Shown: in pieces, positions 16,669-24,597 of the stretch
Position numbering within the stretch: position 1 is the first letter of the stretch
Layout of the letters: each line of letters opens with the position of its first letter
NCBI GenBank assembly: GCA_002428445.1
Contig: DIWJ01000019.1
Coordinates: forward strand, 1 to 64,000
Origin: Syntrophaceae bacterium UBA6109
GTDB lineage: Bacteria; Desulfobacterota; Syntrophia; Syntrophales; UBA6109
Direction: 5' to 3'
DNA: 64,000 nt
Program-made: the position numbers and the translations under genes
The notes under the pieces: generated by a model
What the model was told of the DNA's origin: nothing
Seen by the model: the letters and a program-made list of their open reading frames with translations, nothing else
Databases searched by the model: none

Positions 16669-18401
16669 TTCTTCTTCACCAGGTCATCGATCTTCTTCTT
16701 CAGGTCGCCGTTTTCCGGCTTGAGCTTAAGCGCCTTTCGGAAGAGTTCCAGGGCTTCCCCCGCGCGGCCGCCCTTGAGGTAGGCATCTCCCAGGTGTTCA
16801 ATAACGGCCGGATCATCGGGAAGAAGCTCAAGAGCCTCCTTCAGGTGTTTGATGGCCTGGTCGATCCTGTTCTGCCGGAAATATACCCACCCGAGGCTGT
16901 CGATGATATGGCCGCTGCCCGGCTTGAGCTCCAGGGCCCTCTTGATCATGCGCTCCGCTTCAGCCAGCTTCAGCCCGCGATCCGCATAGGAATAGCCGAT
17001 GAAATTGAGGGCCTCCGCATGATCCGGTTCGATCTTCAGGATGATCTCCATGTGCCGGACGCTCTCTTCGAAACGGTTCGTCTTTTCGAACAGCACGCCG
17101 AGGGCATAGTGGAGTTCGATATTTTTCGGAAGGGCGGCGATTCCACGCTGCAGCGTATCTTCGGCGGCGGCGACATTTTTTCCGTCCTCCTGGAGATTGG
17201 ACAAGAACAGATACAGGTCGGCGGCATTGCGTTTCAAGGAAAGCGCCGCCTGCATGCCGGATATTGCTTCCGGGATTCTCCCCATTTTCTTGAGGAGAAT
17301 TGCGACATGTATCTGGGCGTTGACATACAGGTCGAAGTCGTGGGGAATCCGCCCGTATTCCTCGAGGGCCTTCTCGGGCTGCTTGTTTTCTTCCAGGGAC
17401 GAGGCATACAGGTAGCGGATTCTCGCGTCCGACGGGAAGTCCTTGGTTAAAGCGCCGAAGACGTCGGCGGCATTCTGGAACGCCCCTTTTTCATAGTGGA
17501 GGACGCCCAGCGAAATCCGTGCATCCCGGTAGCGGGGTTCCGAGGACAGGACTTCCTGGAGGATCTTCTCCGCCTCCGCGAACCGGCGCTCCCGGACCAG
17601 GAGTTCCGCCAGCTTGACTCTGACATTCAGCCGGTGGGGGTTGGCCTGGACAAAATCCCGGTACAGTTGCGCGGCTGCGCCGGTTTTCTTCTGCTTTTCG
17701 TACAATGCGGCCAGTTCGGTCAGGACGGGCTCAAAAGAGGGTTTGAGGGCGAGGGTCTTCTGATAAGCCGCCTCCGCCTCAGGGTATCGTTTCATTTCGG
17801 TCAGCAGGCGCGCATAGTAGAAATTGCCCATCACATGGTCCGGATCGATGCGGAGGAGGGCTTGAAATACCTCAACGGCGGAGGGGTACTGCTTGGTTTC
17901 CGCATAAATCGTACCGAGAAACAGGTGGGCCGTCACATGTTTGGGTTCGATCTCGATCGCCTTGCGGAAGACCTTGGCGGCGTTCTGGTAGTCCTTGGTG
18001 GTGAGATAGACGTTGCCTAGGAGGAGATGGACGTCGACCGCGTTCGGCTCTTCGGCGAGAGCCTCCTCGCAAAGTGAAATCGCCTTGCGCGCATCTCCCT
18101 TATCCATATAGAGGGTCGCCAATTCCGTCTTGAGAAAGGACGATTTCGGGTCGCGCTGGACCGCCTTTTCCATCTCCCGGATTGCCGCTTCCGTCTGGCC
18201 GCCGAGACTCTGCAGAACGGAGAGCGAATAGTGATAGCCGGGAGACGGTGACGCATCAGGAGCGGGCGCAGGCGGCGTTGAGGCTTCGGGTCCGGGGCGC
18301 ACCGCGGCGCAGGCGGTGAAAAGCGAGAGCGCCGCCGCCAGGGCCAGTGCCAGAGGAGCCCTGAAAAACAGGGGGAAGGTTTTCTTTGCAGCGCTTGTCA
18401 T
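16665..18401 (-). CDS. TPR-repeat lipoprotein
   Basis: 578 aa. Lipobox LFTAC (Cys about 30) after a hydrophobic signal, then a Pro/Ala linker, then about 14-15 tetratricopeptide repeats filling about 50-570. Typical 34-residue units include PNAVDVHLLLGNVYLTTKDYQNA and PKHVTAHLFLGTIYAETKQY. The C-terminus KKKIDDLVKKK is basic. TPR superhelices bind other proteins, so this is probably a scaffold at the inner or outer membrane facing the periplasm. Similar proteins in delta-proteobacteria are linked to exosortase or polysaccharide systems, but no such genes are here. Co-transcribed with the deacetylase upstream (35-base gap) and the LolB-like gene downstream. Confidence 0.88.
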   Translation of the reverse strand: MTSAAKKTFPLFFRAPLALALAAALSLFTACAAVRPGPEASTPPAPAPDASPSPGYHYSLSVLQSLGGQTEAAIREMEKAVQRDPKSSFLKTELATLYMDKGDARKAISLCEEALAEEPNAVDVHLLLGNVYLTTKDYQNAAKVFRKAIEIEPKHVTAHLFLGTIYAETKQYPSAVEVFQALLRIDPDHVMGNFYYARLLTEMKRYPEAEAAYQKTLALKPSFEPVLTELAALYEKQKKTGAAAQLYRDFVQANPHRLNVRVKLAELLVRERRFAEAEKILQEVLSSEPRYRDARISLGVLHYEKGAFQNAADVFGALTKDFPSDARIRYLYASSLEENKQPEKALEEYGRIPHDFDLYVNAQIHVAILLKKMGRIPEAISGMQAALSLKRNAADLYLFLSNLQEDGKNVAAAEDTLQRGIAALPKNIELHYALGVLFEKTNRFEESVRHMEIILKIEPDHAEALNFIGYSYADRGLKLAEAERMIKRALELKPGSGHIIDSLGWVYFRQNRIDQAIKHLKEALELLPDDPAVIEHLGDAYLKGGRAGEALELFRKALKLKPENGDLKKKIDDLVKKK

Positions 18402-18436
18402 TTTTGTCGTTCCTTGCCGGGAGGAGATCGTGTCCG

Positions 18437-19333
18437 TCAGCGCAAGAGGCTGGAAACGGGGACGAATTCCATCCCTTCTTTCTGCAGGACAGGCAGCACT
18501 TCCTTCAACGCCTGAACGGTATCCCGGTAGGGATGTCCGATGACCAGCGCCGCTTTCAGGCGCGGATTTGCCTGCCCGTCGTAGAGTCGTAAGAGCGTCC
18601 TGAACGCCTCGGCATGGTCGCGGTTGCTGTCCAGGAAAAGGTTCCGGGAGGCGAAACGCACGCCGTATCGGCGCGCCGCCTCGGAGCCCTTCGAATTCGG
18701 CGTGGTTCGGCTGTCCACAAAGAACAGATTTCTGCGGCGGAGTTCCCGCATGACGATGCCGACCTTGAACTCGTTTTCCATGAAACTCGATCCCATGTGG
18801 TTGTTGACGCCCGAAACGTGCGGCACGGCGTCGAGATCGGCCGCCAATTGCTTTTGGGTGTCATCATCGCTCATGTTCAACAGAAGCGCTCCCCTGCCGG
18901 GATTTTCTTCCGGATAATACCTCGGTTCCATCGGGAGATGCAAAAGGACCTCCCGGCCGTTTTCATGGAGGATCGACGCTGTTGCGGAGGCATGCGTCGA
19001 AAAGGGAAGAATGGCGAAGGTAATCGGAATACGAATCTTGAGCAATTCGTGAACGACGCCCCTGTCCATGCCGATGTCGTCGATCAGGATCGCAACCTTC
19101 ATCCCTTCGGCGGGTGCCGCCTGCCGCCTTTCACCGGCCGTATCGTGGCGACGGCCTTCCGTCATCGCCTTGCCCGCATCGCTCCGAGAGTCGGACGGGA
19201 GGGGCTGCGCCGGTCTCTTTGCAGGCCCTCCGGGCAGCAGGTACAGAATCGCCGCCGCAATGGCCAACGATGCGACCAGGACGACCGCACCGAAGAGCTT
19301 CAGAATTTTTCTTCCTCCCGAATATTGTTTCAC
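18437..19333 (-). CDS. Divergent polysaccharide deacetylase family protein (YibQ-like)
   Basis: 298 aa, GTG start with a weak ribosome site. One N-terminal membrane anchor (about 12-32), a proline-rich linker, then a catalytic-like domain from about 83: KVAILIDDIGMDRG, PITFAILPFS, LLHLPMEP, GVNNHMGSSF, FFVDSRTTPNSKG and ALVIGHPYRDTVQAL. These are the marks of the DUF610/divergent polysaccharide deacetylase family, with a NodB-like fold. The family often sits beside ctpA, as here, and envC-like genes. Activity is unproven; a role in peptidoglycan or division-site envelope maintenance is inferred from context. 18 bases downstream of ctpA. Confidence 0.9.
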   Translation of the reverse strand: MKQYSGGRKILKLFGAVVLVASLAIAAAILYLLPGGPAKRPAQPLPSDSRSDAGKAMTEGRRHDTAGERRQAAPAEGMKVAILIDDIGMDRGVVHELLKIRIPITFAILPFSTHASATASILHENGREVLLHLPMEPRYYPEENPGRGALLLNMSDDDTQKQLAADLDAVPHVSGVNNHMGSSFMENEFKVGIVMRELRRRNLFFVDSRTTPNSKGSEAARRYGVRFASRNLFLDSNRDHAEAFRTLLRLYDGQANPRLKAALVIGHPYRDTVQALKEVLPVLQKEGMEFVPVSSLLR

Positions 19334-19351
19334 CCCTTGACCGAATGGACT

Positions 19352-20653
19352 TTATCCCTTGCTCGTGCTCTTGAATATTTCCCAGCTCTTGAGGATGTCA
19401 ATGGCGCTCTTGAGCTGATTGTCCGGCGGAGGCGCCGCGTTTTCCTTCTTGCCGTTTTCCTCTGTCTTGACTGCCCCTTCTTTTGTCTGCGGGATGTGAC
19501 CTTTGAGATCCTTCTCACGCAAGTGATCGTTGCCCGTCTCTTTCTCCTCCGCGGGCTTTGTAAGGCGGACGATGATATCGGGAAGGATGCCTTCGGCCTG
19601 AATCGAGCGCCCCTTGGGGGTGTAATACTTGGCCGTCGTCAGTTTCAGGGCGGACCCATCCTCGAGCGGGATGACGGTCTGCACGGAACCCTTGCCGAAT
19701 GTCTGCATGCCCAGAACGATGGCCCGCCCATTGTCCTGAAGGGCTCCCGAGACGATTTCGGCCGCGCTGGCCGTGCCTTCATTGACGAGCACCACAATCG
19801 GGCAGCTCGGCTCATCGCCGTTGTCGCGTGCCTGGGCTTTGCTTTCCATGCTCTTGATCCTCCCCTTCGTGGAGACGATCACGCCGGATTTCAGGAACAC
19901 GTCGCTCACATCGATGGATTGATTCAGCAGCCCGCCGGGATTGTTCCGCAGATCCAGCACAAGGCCCTGGAGGGGGCTTGCCTTCCCCTCGAGTTCCTTG
20001 ATCGCCTTCTTCAGTTCCTCGGCGGTCCTTTCCTGGAAGGAGGCGATCCGGATGTATCCGATCCGCTCTTCATAGACCCTTGTCTTGATGCTCCTGACCT
20101 TGATGATGCTGCGTGTGAGCTCGATATCCCTGGGCTTGGAGGAATCGTCCCTGAGGATGGTGATCGTCACCTTGGTATCCCTGGCGCCGCGGAGTTTTTT
20201 CACCGCGTCCATGATGGACATGTCCTTGGTGGTCTGCCCGTCGATCCGTATGATCTGGTCGCCGGCCTTGACGCCGGCGCGGAATGCGGGCGTGTCTTCG
20301 ATCGGTGAAACGACCGTGAGGATGTCTTTCAGGATGGTGATTTCTATGCCGATTCCGCCGAAGGTTCCCCGGGTTTCCACCTCCAGTTCCTTATACATGT
20401 CAGTCGTCATATAGGTGCTGTGGGGATCGAGTGATTTCATCATCCCGTTCATGGCGCCTTGCAGAAGCTTCTGGGAATCCACCGGTTCAACATAATTCTT
20501 TTCAACGAGGTCGAGGACCTCGTTGAATGTCTTGAGGCTTTTGTAAGCGCTGCGGTCCAGTGCGGAGACCGGATTGTCGCTGCCTGGAACAAGCAGGACC
20601 AGCGACGACAGCATCAGAAAAACTCCGATCCTTCTGACGATATCTTTTTTCAT
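19352..20653 (-). CDS. ctpA: Carboxy-terminal processing protease CtpA (S41 family)
   Basis: 433 aa from the ATG at 20653 after GGAGGAAAC; an upstream in-frame ATG at 20701 has no good ribosome site. Signal sequence or anchor about 5-28. N-terminal helical region, PDZ domain (about 80-165, GGIGIEITILKDILTVVSPIEDTPA, GDQIIRIDG), then the S41 serine protease core. The core has VNEGTASAAEIVSGAL (catalytic Ser) and GMQTFGKGSVQ (catalytic Lys). A Glu/Lys-rich C-terminal tail follows. It degrades periplasmic proteins, in other bacteria including peptidoglycan hydrolases with a TPR/lipoprotein adaptor. The TPR lipoprotein two genes downstream is a candidate adaptor (inference). First gene of the four-gene operon. 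Confidence 0.94.
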   Translation of the reverse strand: MKKDIVRRIGVFLMLSSLVLLVPGSDNPVSALDRSAYKSLKTFNEVLDLVEKNYVEPVDSQKLLQGAMNGMMKSLDPHSTYMTTDMYKELEVETRGTFGGIGIEITILKDILTVVSPIEDTPAFRAGVKAGDQIIRIDGQTTKDMSIMDAVKKLRGARDTKVTITILRDDSSKPRDIELTRSIIKVRSIKTRVYEERIGYIRIASFQERTAEELKKAIKELEGKASPLQGLVLDLRNNPGGLLNQSIDVSDVFLKSGVIVSTKGRIKSMESKAQARDNGDEPSCPIVVLVNEGTASAAEIVSGALQDNGRAIVLGMQTFGKGSVQTVIPLEDGSALKLTTAKYYTPKGRSIQAEGILPDIIVRLTKPAEEKETGNDHLREKDLKGHIPQTKEGAVKTEENGKKENAAPPPDNQLKSAIDILKSWEIFKSTSKG

Positions 20654-20912
20654 TGTTTCCTCCGGAAGACGTCGACCACCGGCAATGCGGCGGTTGCGCA
20701 ACGGCTACGACGATAGCATTTTCCCTGCTGGAATTTCCATCATTTTTTCCCCCGGCGGCTGCCGGTGAGCGGCCGGCCGAATTCCCTTGTGAGGAATCCC
20801 CGGCTGCAGCGGCAAGAGCCGCTTCCGCGTGCCTCGGTGGTGCTGTCGTTGAGGACAGCGTTTGCGAAAGCGGAAGGGTTCGGCCTTCTCTGCGCGGGCG
20901 AGACGGTTGATG

Positions 20913-21134
20913 TCAGGGCAGAAGGACGGCGAGGAGAAAGGGCAGCATGCAGAAACATGCGGCGGCAAGCGCCGCCCAGCACCAGGCATTGAGACGATTT
21001 TCCTGCCGCAGGATCTTTTCATCCCAATCCGTCTGCTCAACGGCACGGCGCAGGGACATCCGGGAAATACTCCGGCAGGAGAGGTTCGCAGTCCCGGCAA
21101 ACGCCAGGTTCGGTGACAGGATTCGTTCGACCAT
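20913..21134 (-). CDS. Small membrane protein, unknown
   Basis: 73 aa from the ATG at 21134, about 11 bases after AAGGAG; an internal ATG gives a 48-aa form. A polar N-terminal part (DWDEKILRQENRLNAW) is followed by one hydrophobic C-terminal segment (about 50-71, WCWAALAAACFCMLPFLLAV). No family recognised. It has a strong minus-strand promoter covered by a palindrome at 21200-21219, which supports it being a real, regulated gene. The 259 bases between this gene and ctpA (20654-20912) hold nothing I can name. Confidence 0.5.
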   Translation of the reverse strand: MVERILSPNLAFAGTANLSCRSISRMSLRRAVEQTDWDEKILRQENRLNAWCWAALAAACFCMLPFLLAVLLP

Positions 21135-21195
21135 TGCGGTGAGGCTCCTTTTCTGATTCTGCGAGGACAGTTTCAGGGTGTTACCGTCGGCCTCC

Positions 21196-21224
21196 TTATA
21201 ATAGAACGAACGTTCTATTGTCAA
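21196..21224 (-). promoter_or_regulatory. Promoter overlapped by a TetR-type operator palindrome
   Basis: On the minus strand TTGACA (21219-21224) is followed by TATTAT/TATAAG around 21196-21204 (spacing 15-18 depending on the -10 chosen). The intervening DNA is the palindrome AATAGAACG-AA-CGTTCTATT (21200-21219), perfect 9-bp arms. An operator between -35 and -10 is the classic place for a TetR-family repressor, and GAACGNNCGTTC is a typical TetR half-site pattern. The likely target is the 73-aa membrane protein gene. No tetR gene is in the window. Confidence 0.7.
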
Positions 21225-21332
21225 GAAATATTTCCTTCCAGCGCGGTCCTTTGTCCTGAGGCCTCCTTCCGTTGAGGTTTTTGCTTGATTTGCCGCCCGG
21301 GATGGAATAGACCCCACAAAAGGTGAACCGTG

Positions 21333-21644
21333 ATGGAAGAGACTTCTTTGCCCGAGCGAAGTTACCGGGAGATCAACCGGAACCGCCGTCGGCTTCTGCG
21401 CCTGGCCTACGACAACTACCCGGAGTACGTTTACTGCCCGCAGGAGCAGTACCGCTGGGACGATCCCGCTGCGCGCGCCAACATCTTCGATCTCTACTAT
21501 CTTCACGACCGAGGTTGCGTGGAAGTGATGAACGGAGGCGCCGACGGACGCCGAAGGCCCGATTTCTTCATCCTCACCCCGCAAGGCGCGGACCTGATCG
21601 AAGTGCCGGGGAAGCTGGACGAGGCGCTTCCGGTCGAAGACTGA
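21333..21644 (+). CDS. Hypothetical protein, about 103 aa
   Basis: Start ATG at 21333 (GTG at 21330 directly before it) after AGGTGA. A hydrophilic, Tyr- and Arg-rich protein: REINRNRRRLLRLAYDNYPE near the N-terminus, then QYRWDD, and DFFILTPQGADLIEVPGKLDEAL near the end. No signal peptide, membrane segment or family recognised. 28 bases upstream of the next plus-strand gene, so probably co-transcribed with it. Confidence 0.6.
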   Translation: MEETSLPERSYREINRNRRRLLRLAYDNYPEYVYCPQEQYRWDDPAARANIFDLYYLHDRGCVEVMNGGADGRRRPDFFILTPQGADLIEVPGKLDEALPVED

Positions 21645-21672
21645 GGCCGAACGATCCCGTATCTGTCGTGCG

Positions 21673-22125
21673 ATGCAGACCTTTCTTCCCTATGCCGATT
21701 TCGCAAGATCCCTGGCCGCCCTCGATTCCCGCAGGCTCGGCAAACAGCGGGTCGAGGCTTACCAACTGATCCGCGCCATTACAGGCGGTACCGGCTGGAG
21801 CCGCCATCCCGCCGCCCGGATGTGGAGCGGACACGTCAATGCCCTGAAACGTTATTACAATCTTGCCGTTGAGGAATGGGTGAAGCGGGGCTATCGGAAC
21901 AGCATGCAAAAGATGCCGGTCCGCGGCCGCATCGTCATGCCGCCCTTTGTCGGCGATGAACAGTTCCACGCCGCGCACCGTTCGAACCTGCTGCGCAAGG
22001 ACCCCGTCTTTTACGGCCGGTGGGGATGGACGGAGCCGCCGGATCTTCCCTACATCTGGGGCCGGCCAGCCGCGGCGACCGGACGGGCGCTCAGCAGGCG
22101 CCGGTCGAAGGCCGTTTCGGGATGA
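21673..22125 (+). CDS. Pyr_excise/MSMEG_6728-like protein (T4 endonuclease V-related fold)
   Basis: 150 aa. The opening MQTFLPYADFARSLAALDSRRLGKQRVEA, then GWSRHPAARMWSGH and NALKRYYNLAVEEWVKRGY, matches a family of small proteins placed by sequence with pyrimidine-dimer DNA glycosylase (T4 DenV). The N-terminal helix with an Arg pair and the HPAxxMW motif are the family marks. A DNA-repair role is possible but unproven for this branch. The C-terminal 12 codons overlap the convergent pspC-like gene by 35 bases, which could allow antisense interference. Confidence 0.65.
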   Translation: MQTFLPYADFARSLAALDSRRLGKQRVEAYQLIRAITGGTGWSRHPAARMWSGHVNALKRYYNLAVEEWVKRGYRNSMQKMPVRGRIVMPPFVGDEQFHAAHRSNLLRKDPVFYGRWGWTEPPDLPYIWGRPAAATGRALSRRRSKAVSG

Positions 22126-22291
22126 TCAGCCACAGGGCGAGATAGGCGAGGAGACCGAAGCCGAAGGAAAAGAGGATCAGGAGGACGAAGAGGATGCGGA
22201 CAACCGTCGGATCCCGTTCAAAGTACTCTCCCAACCCGCCGCAGACGCCGCCGATCTTCTTGTCGGTTTCCGAAAGATAAAGCTTTTTCAT
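22091..22291 (-). CDS. PspC-domain membrane protein
   Basis: 66 aa from the ATG at 22291. It opens MKKLYLSETDKKIGGVCGGLGEYFERDPT, the standard PspC start, followed by one membrane helix pair (about 30-58, VVRILFVLLILFSFGFGLLAYLALWLIIP). PspC proteins sense or buffer membrane stress. Here it is a minimal single-domain form. It lies 70 bases downstream of the acyl-CoA ligase on the same strand and its 3' end overlaps the convergent plus-strand gene. Confidence 0.9.
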   Translation of the reverse strand: MKKLYLSETDKKIGGVCGGLGEYFERDPTVVRILFVLLILFSFGFGLLAYLALWLIIPKRPSTGAC

Positions 22292-22329
22292 TTTTTTACC
22301 CTGCCATCGGAACGGACAGGTTGTCAAGG

Positions 22330-22370
22330 AAGCCGTTTGAACGGCTTGCCCGCCTTCCTGCTCAGGCGGT
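22330..22370. repeat. Two hairpins between the acyl-CoA ligase and pspC-like genes
   Basis: AAGCCGTT-TG-AACGGCTT (22330-22347) is a perfect 8-bp inverted repeat, and CCGCCT/AGGCGG (22350-22369) reaches into the end of the ligase gene. Neither has a T-run, so they may stabilise or process the transcript rather than terminate it. Confidence 0.4.
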
Positions 22371-24005
22371 CTTGACTTTCGCGGCCTCATCCAGTTTCAA
22401 TTCCCTGGTGGAGATCTCCCGCATTTCGATCTTGCGGACCTTGCCGGTGACCGTCATGGGAAAGTCGCCGACAAATTTCCAGAACCGGGGGATTTTGTAG
22501 GTCGCGATCTTTCCCTTCCCGTAGGCGGCGAGATCCCCGCCCGCGATCTGCGGGGCGCCGGGTTTGAGCTTCACCCAGGCCATGACTTCTTCTCCGTATT
22601 TGACGCTCGGCACGCCGATGACCTGGATGTCGCTGATGAACGCGTGGGTCATGTAGAATTCCTCGATCTCGCGGGGGGAGATGTTTTCGCCGCCGCGGAT
22701 GATGATATCCTTGATCCTTCCGACGATCTTGAGGTAACCCTCCTCATCCATCGTTGCGAGGTCCCCCGTGTGCATCCAGCGGGCGTCGTCAATCACCTCC
22801 CGCGTCGCCTCGGGCATATTCCAGTAGCCGCGCATGACGGAGTAGCCCCGAGTGCAGAGTTCACCCTCCGTGCCCCGCGGCACGATCTGACCCGTCTGGG
22901 GGTCGACGATCTTGATCTCGAGATGAGGATGGACCTTTCCAACAGTGGAAACGCGCTTTTCCAGGGGGTCGTCAAAGAAACTCTGGGTGGATACCGGAGA
23001 GGTCTCGGTCATGCCGTAGGCGACGGTGACTTCAGTCATGCACATAAGCGACTGGACCTTCTTCATCGTTTCGATCGGGCAGGGGGCGCCGGCCATGATG
23101 CCGGTACGCAGGGACGAGAAATCGTACTTCCTGAAATCGGGATGGTCCAGTTCGGCGATGAACATGGTCGGCACACCGTAGAGCGCCGTGCATTTCTCCT
23201 TTGCGACGACCTTCATCGTCACCTCCGGATCGAAGGCCTCGTCGGGAATGACGATGCAGGAGCCGTGGGTGATGCAGGCCAGGTTTCCCAGCACCATGCC
23301 GAAGCAGTGATAGAAAGGAACGGGGATGCAGACCCGGTCCTTTTCCGTCAATCGCTCACGCTCGCCGATGAAAAAACCGTTGTTGAGGATGTTGTGATGG
23401 GTCAGGGTCGCGCCTTTCGGAAAGCCCGTGGTTCCGGACGTGTACTGGATATTGACGGGATCGTCGAATTGAAGAGCCGCTTCCTGCGCTTCAAGATCTT
23501 TTGCAGAAACCGCGCCGCCGGCCCGGAGGAGGTCGTCCCATTCATTTTCGAGTATCAGTGTTCGCAGCGGGTACTTCGAGTCCGGACCGATCTGGCTCAG
23601 GATCTCCAGGTTGTCGGTCCTGCGGAAGTTCCTGGCGGCGATCAGCAGCGCAATTTCCGACTGGTTCACGGCATAGCGCAGGTCGGCCGCCTTGTAGGAG
23701 GGGTTCACGTTCACCATGATGGCGCCGACACGGGCCGTGGCGAACTGGATGAGGACCCACTCGTAGCGGTTGGGCGACCAGATCCCGACGCGATCGCCCC
23801 TGCGGATGCCGCAGGCCATCAATCCCCTGGCGACCGTCTCGACCTGCTCCCACAGTTGCCCGTAGGTGGCCCGGTAGTTCCTCCTGTCGTCGACCAGGGC
23901 CTCCCGCTCCCCGAACCGTTCGACCGTCTGCCGCAGGGCCTGTCCGATGGTTTCGCCCCGCAAGGGGATGTTGCTCACGCCGTGGGTGTAAGAAAGCTGC
24001 GTCAT
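22362..24005 (-). CDS. AMP-binding acyl-CoA ligase (fatty-acyl-CoA synthetase type)
   Basis: 547 aa from the ATG at 24005; the frame stays open to 24083 but that extension is low-complexity. Adenylate-forming family: P-loop [19 protein letters not shown]5 motif YGMTETSP, A7/A8 block [18 protein letters not shown] and [19 protein letters not shown], and the catalytic lysine in TGKVRKIEM. It activates a carboxylic acid with ATP and transfers it to CoA. The nearest types are medium/long-chain acyl-CoA synthetases used in beta-oxidation or syntrophic fatty-acid use. No other beta-oxidation gene is in the window. A consensus promoter with an adjacent palindrome lies about 300 bases upstream. Confidence 0.92.
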   Translation of the reverse strand: MTQLSYTHGVSNIPLRGETIGQALRQTVERFGEREALVDDRRNYRATYGQLWEQVETVARGLMACGIRRGDRVGIWSPNRYEWVLIQFATARVGAIMVNVNPSYKAADLRYAVNQSEIALLIAARNFRRTDNLEILSQIGPDSKYPLRTLILENEWDDLLRAGGAVSAKDLEAQEAALQFDDPVNIQYTSGTTGFPKGATLTHHNILNNGFFIGERERLTEKDRVCIPVPFYHCFGMVLGNLACITHGSCIVIPDEAFDPEVTMKVVAKEKCTALYGVPTMFIAELDHPDFRKYDFSSLRTGIMAGAPCPIETMKKVQSLMCMTEVTVAYGMTETSPVSTQSFFDDPLEKRVSTVGKVHPHLEIKIVDPQTGQIVPRGTEGELCTRGYSVMRGYWNMPEATREVIDDARWMHTGDLATMDEEGYLKIVGRIKDIIIRGGENISPREIEEFYMTHAFISDIQVIGVPSVKYGEEVMAWVKLKPGAPQIAGGDLAAYGKGKIATYKIPRFWKFVGDFPMTVTGKVRKIEMREISTRELKLDEAAKVKTA

Positions 24006-24302
24006 GTCGATTCCTCGCTTCCCTCTTTTCAATGCTCCGGCATCCGCGCCTCCGCCCGGCAGGGCCGTTCTTCGCTGCCGCATCGGCGGGCGCCGGAGAG
24101 TTCCCCCTCCCTTTCGGGAATTTCCGTTGAATCTGCGGCGGGCAGAAAAGGACGTGATCCTTCCGAAGTCTCCCGGGGAGAGTGATTCTTTGAATCCTGC
24201 GGGGAGCGCATTCCCCGACGGCCTACGTCGGGGTAAGCGTGCGCATCAAGAACACAACATCTTCCCTGGGAACCTTCAAAGACCTCCCGCCGCGACGGCG
24301 AA

Positions 24303-24354
24303 ATTATAGGGGAAGGCCGATGCGGATGTCAATAACATTGTGACCGCGGGTCAC
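24303..24354 (-). promoter_or_regulatory. Consensus sigma-70 promoter with upstream palindrome, for the acyl-CoA ligase
   Basis: On the minus strand TTGACA (24327-24332) and TATAAT (24303-24308), 18 bp apart, are both perfect. Seven bases upstream of the -35 lies GTGACC-GCG-GGTCAC (24340-24354), a 6-bp-arm palindrome where an activator or repressor could bind. The leader to the ATG at 24005 would be about 290 nt and contains no gene. Confidence 0.75.
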
Positions 24355-24460
24355 TCAGGTGGGACGGCCATTTCCACGTGAGGTGAAGGGCGGCGCCCGG
24401 GGCGCGTCCGGGGACCGGCCATCGCCGGTTTGCGGGGAGCGATTGGAGGGCAACATTCTG

Positions 24461-24489
24461 TTGATCCACGAGGATTTGGAGATTATAAT
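24461..24489 (+). promoter_or_regulatory. Sigma-70 promoter for the exported alpha/beta hydrolase
   Basis: TTGATC (24461-24466) and TATAAT (24484-24489) are 17 bp apart. The predicted start lies about 100 bases before the hydrolase ATG at 24598. It is divergent from the ligase promoter. The remainder of 24006-24597 shows no gene. Confidence 0.7.
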
Positions 24490-24597
24490 ACCGCCCGATC
24501 CGCCCGGCTTTCATTGTCCGTCTTGCCTCCGGTCCGGCGGGTTGCATTTCATGAACGCATATTTTCCCGAAGTCGTCCTTACAGCAGGAGCGTCGCG

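Noticed and set aside
18614..20308. 564-codon plus-strand frame
   Set aside because: Antisense to the deacetylase and ctpA genes, both well supported.
22644..24185. 513-codon plus-strand frame
   Set aside because: Antisense to the acyl-CoA ligase, which has all adenylation motifs.
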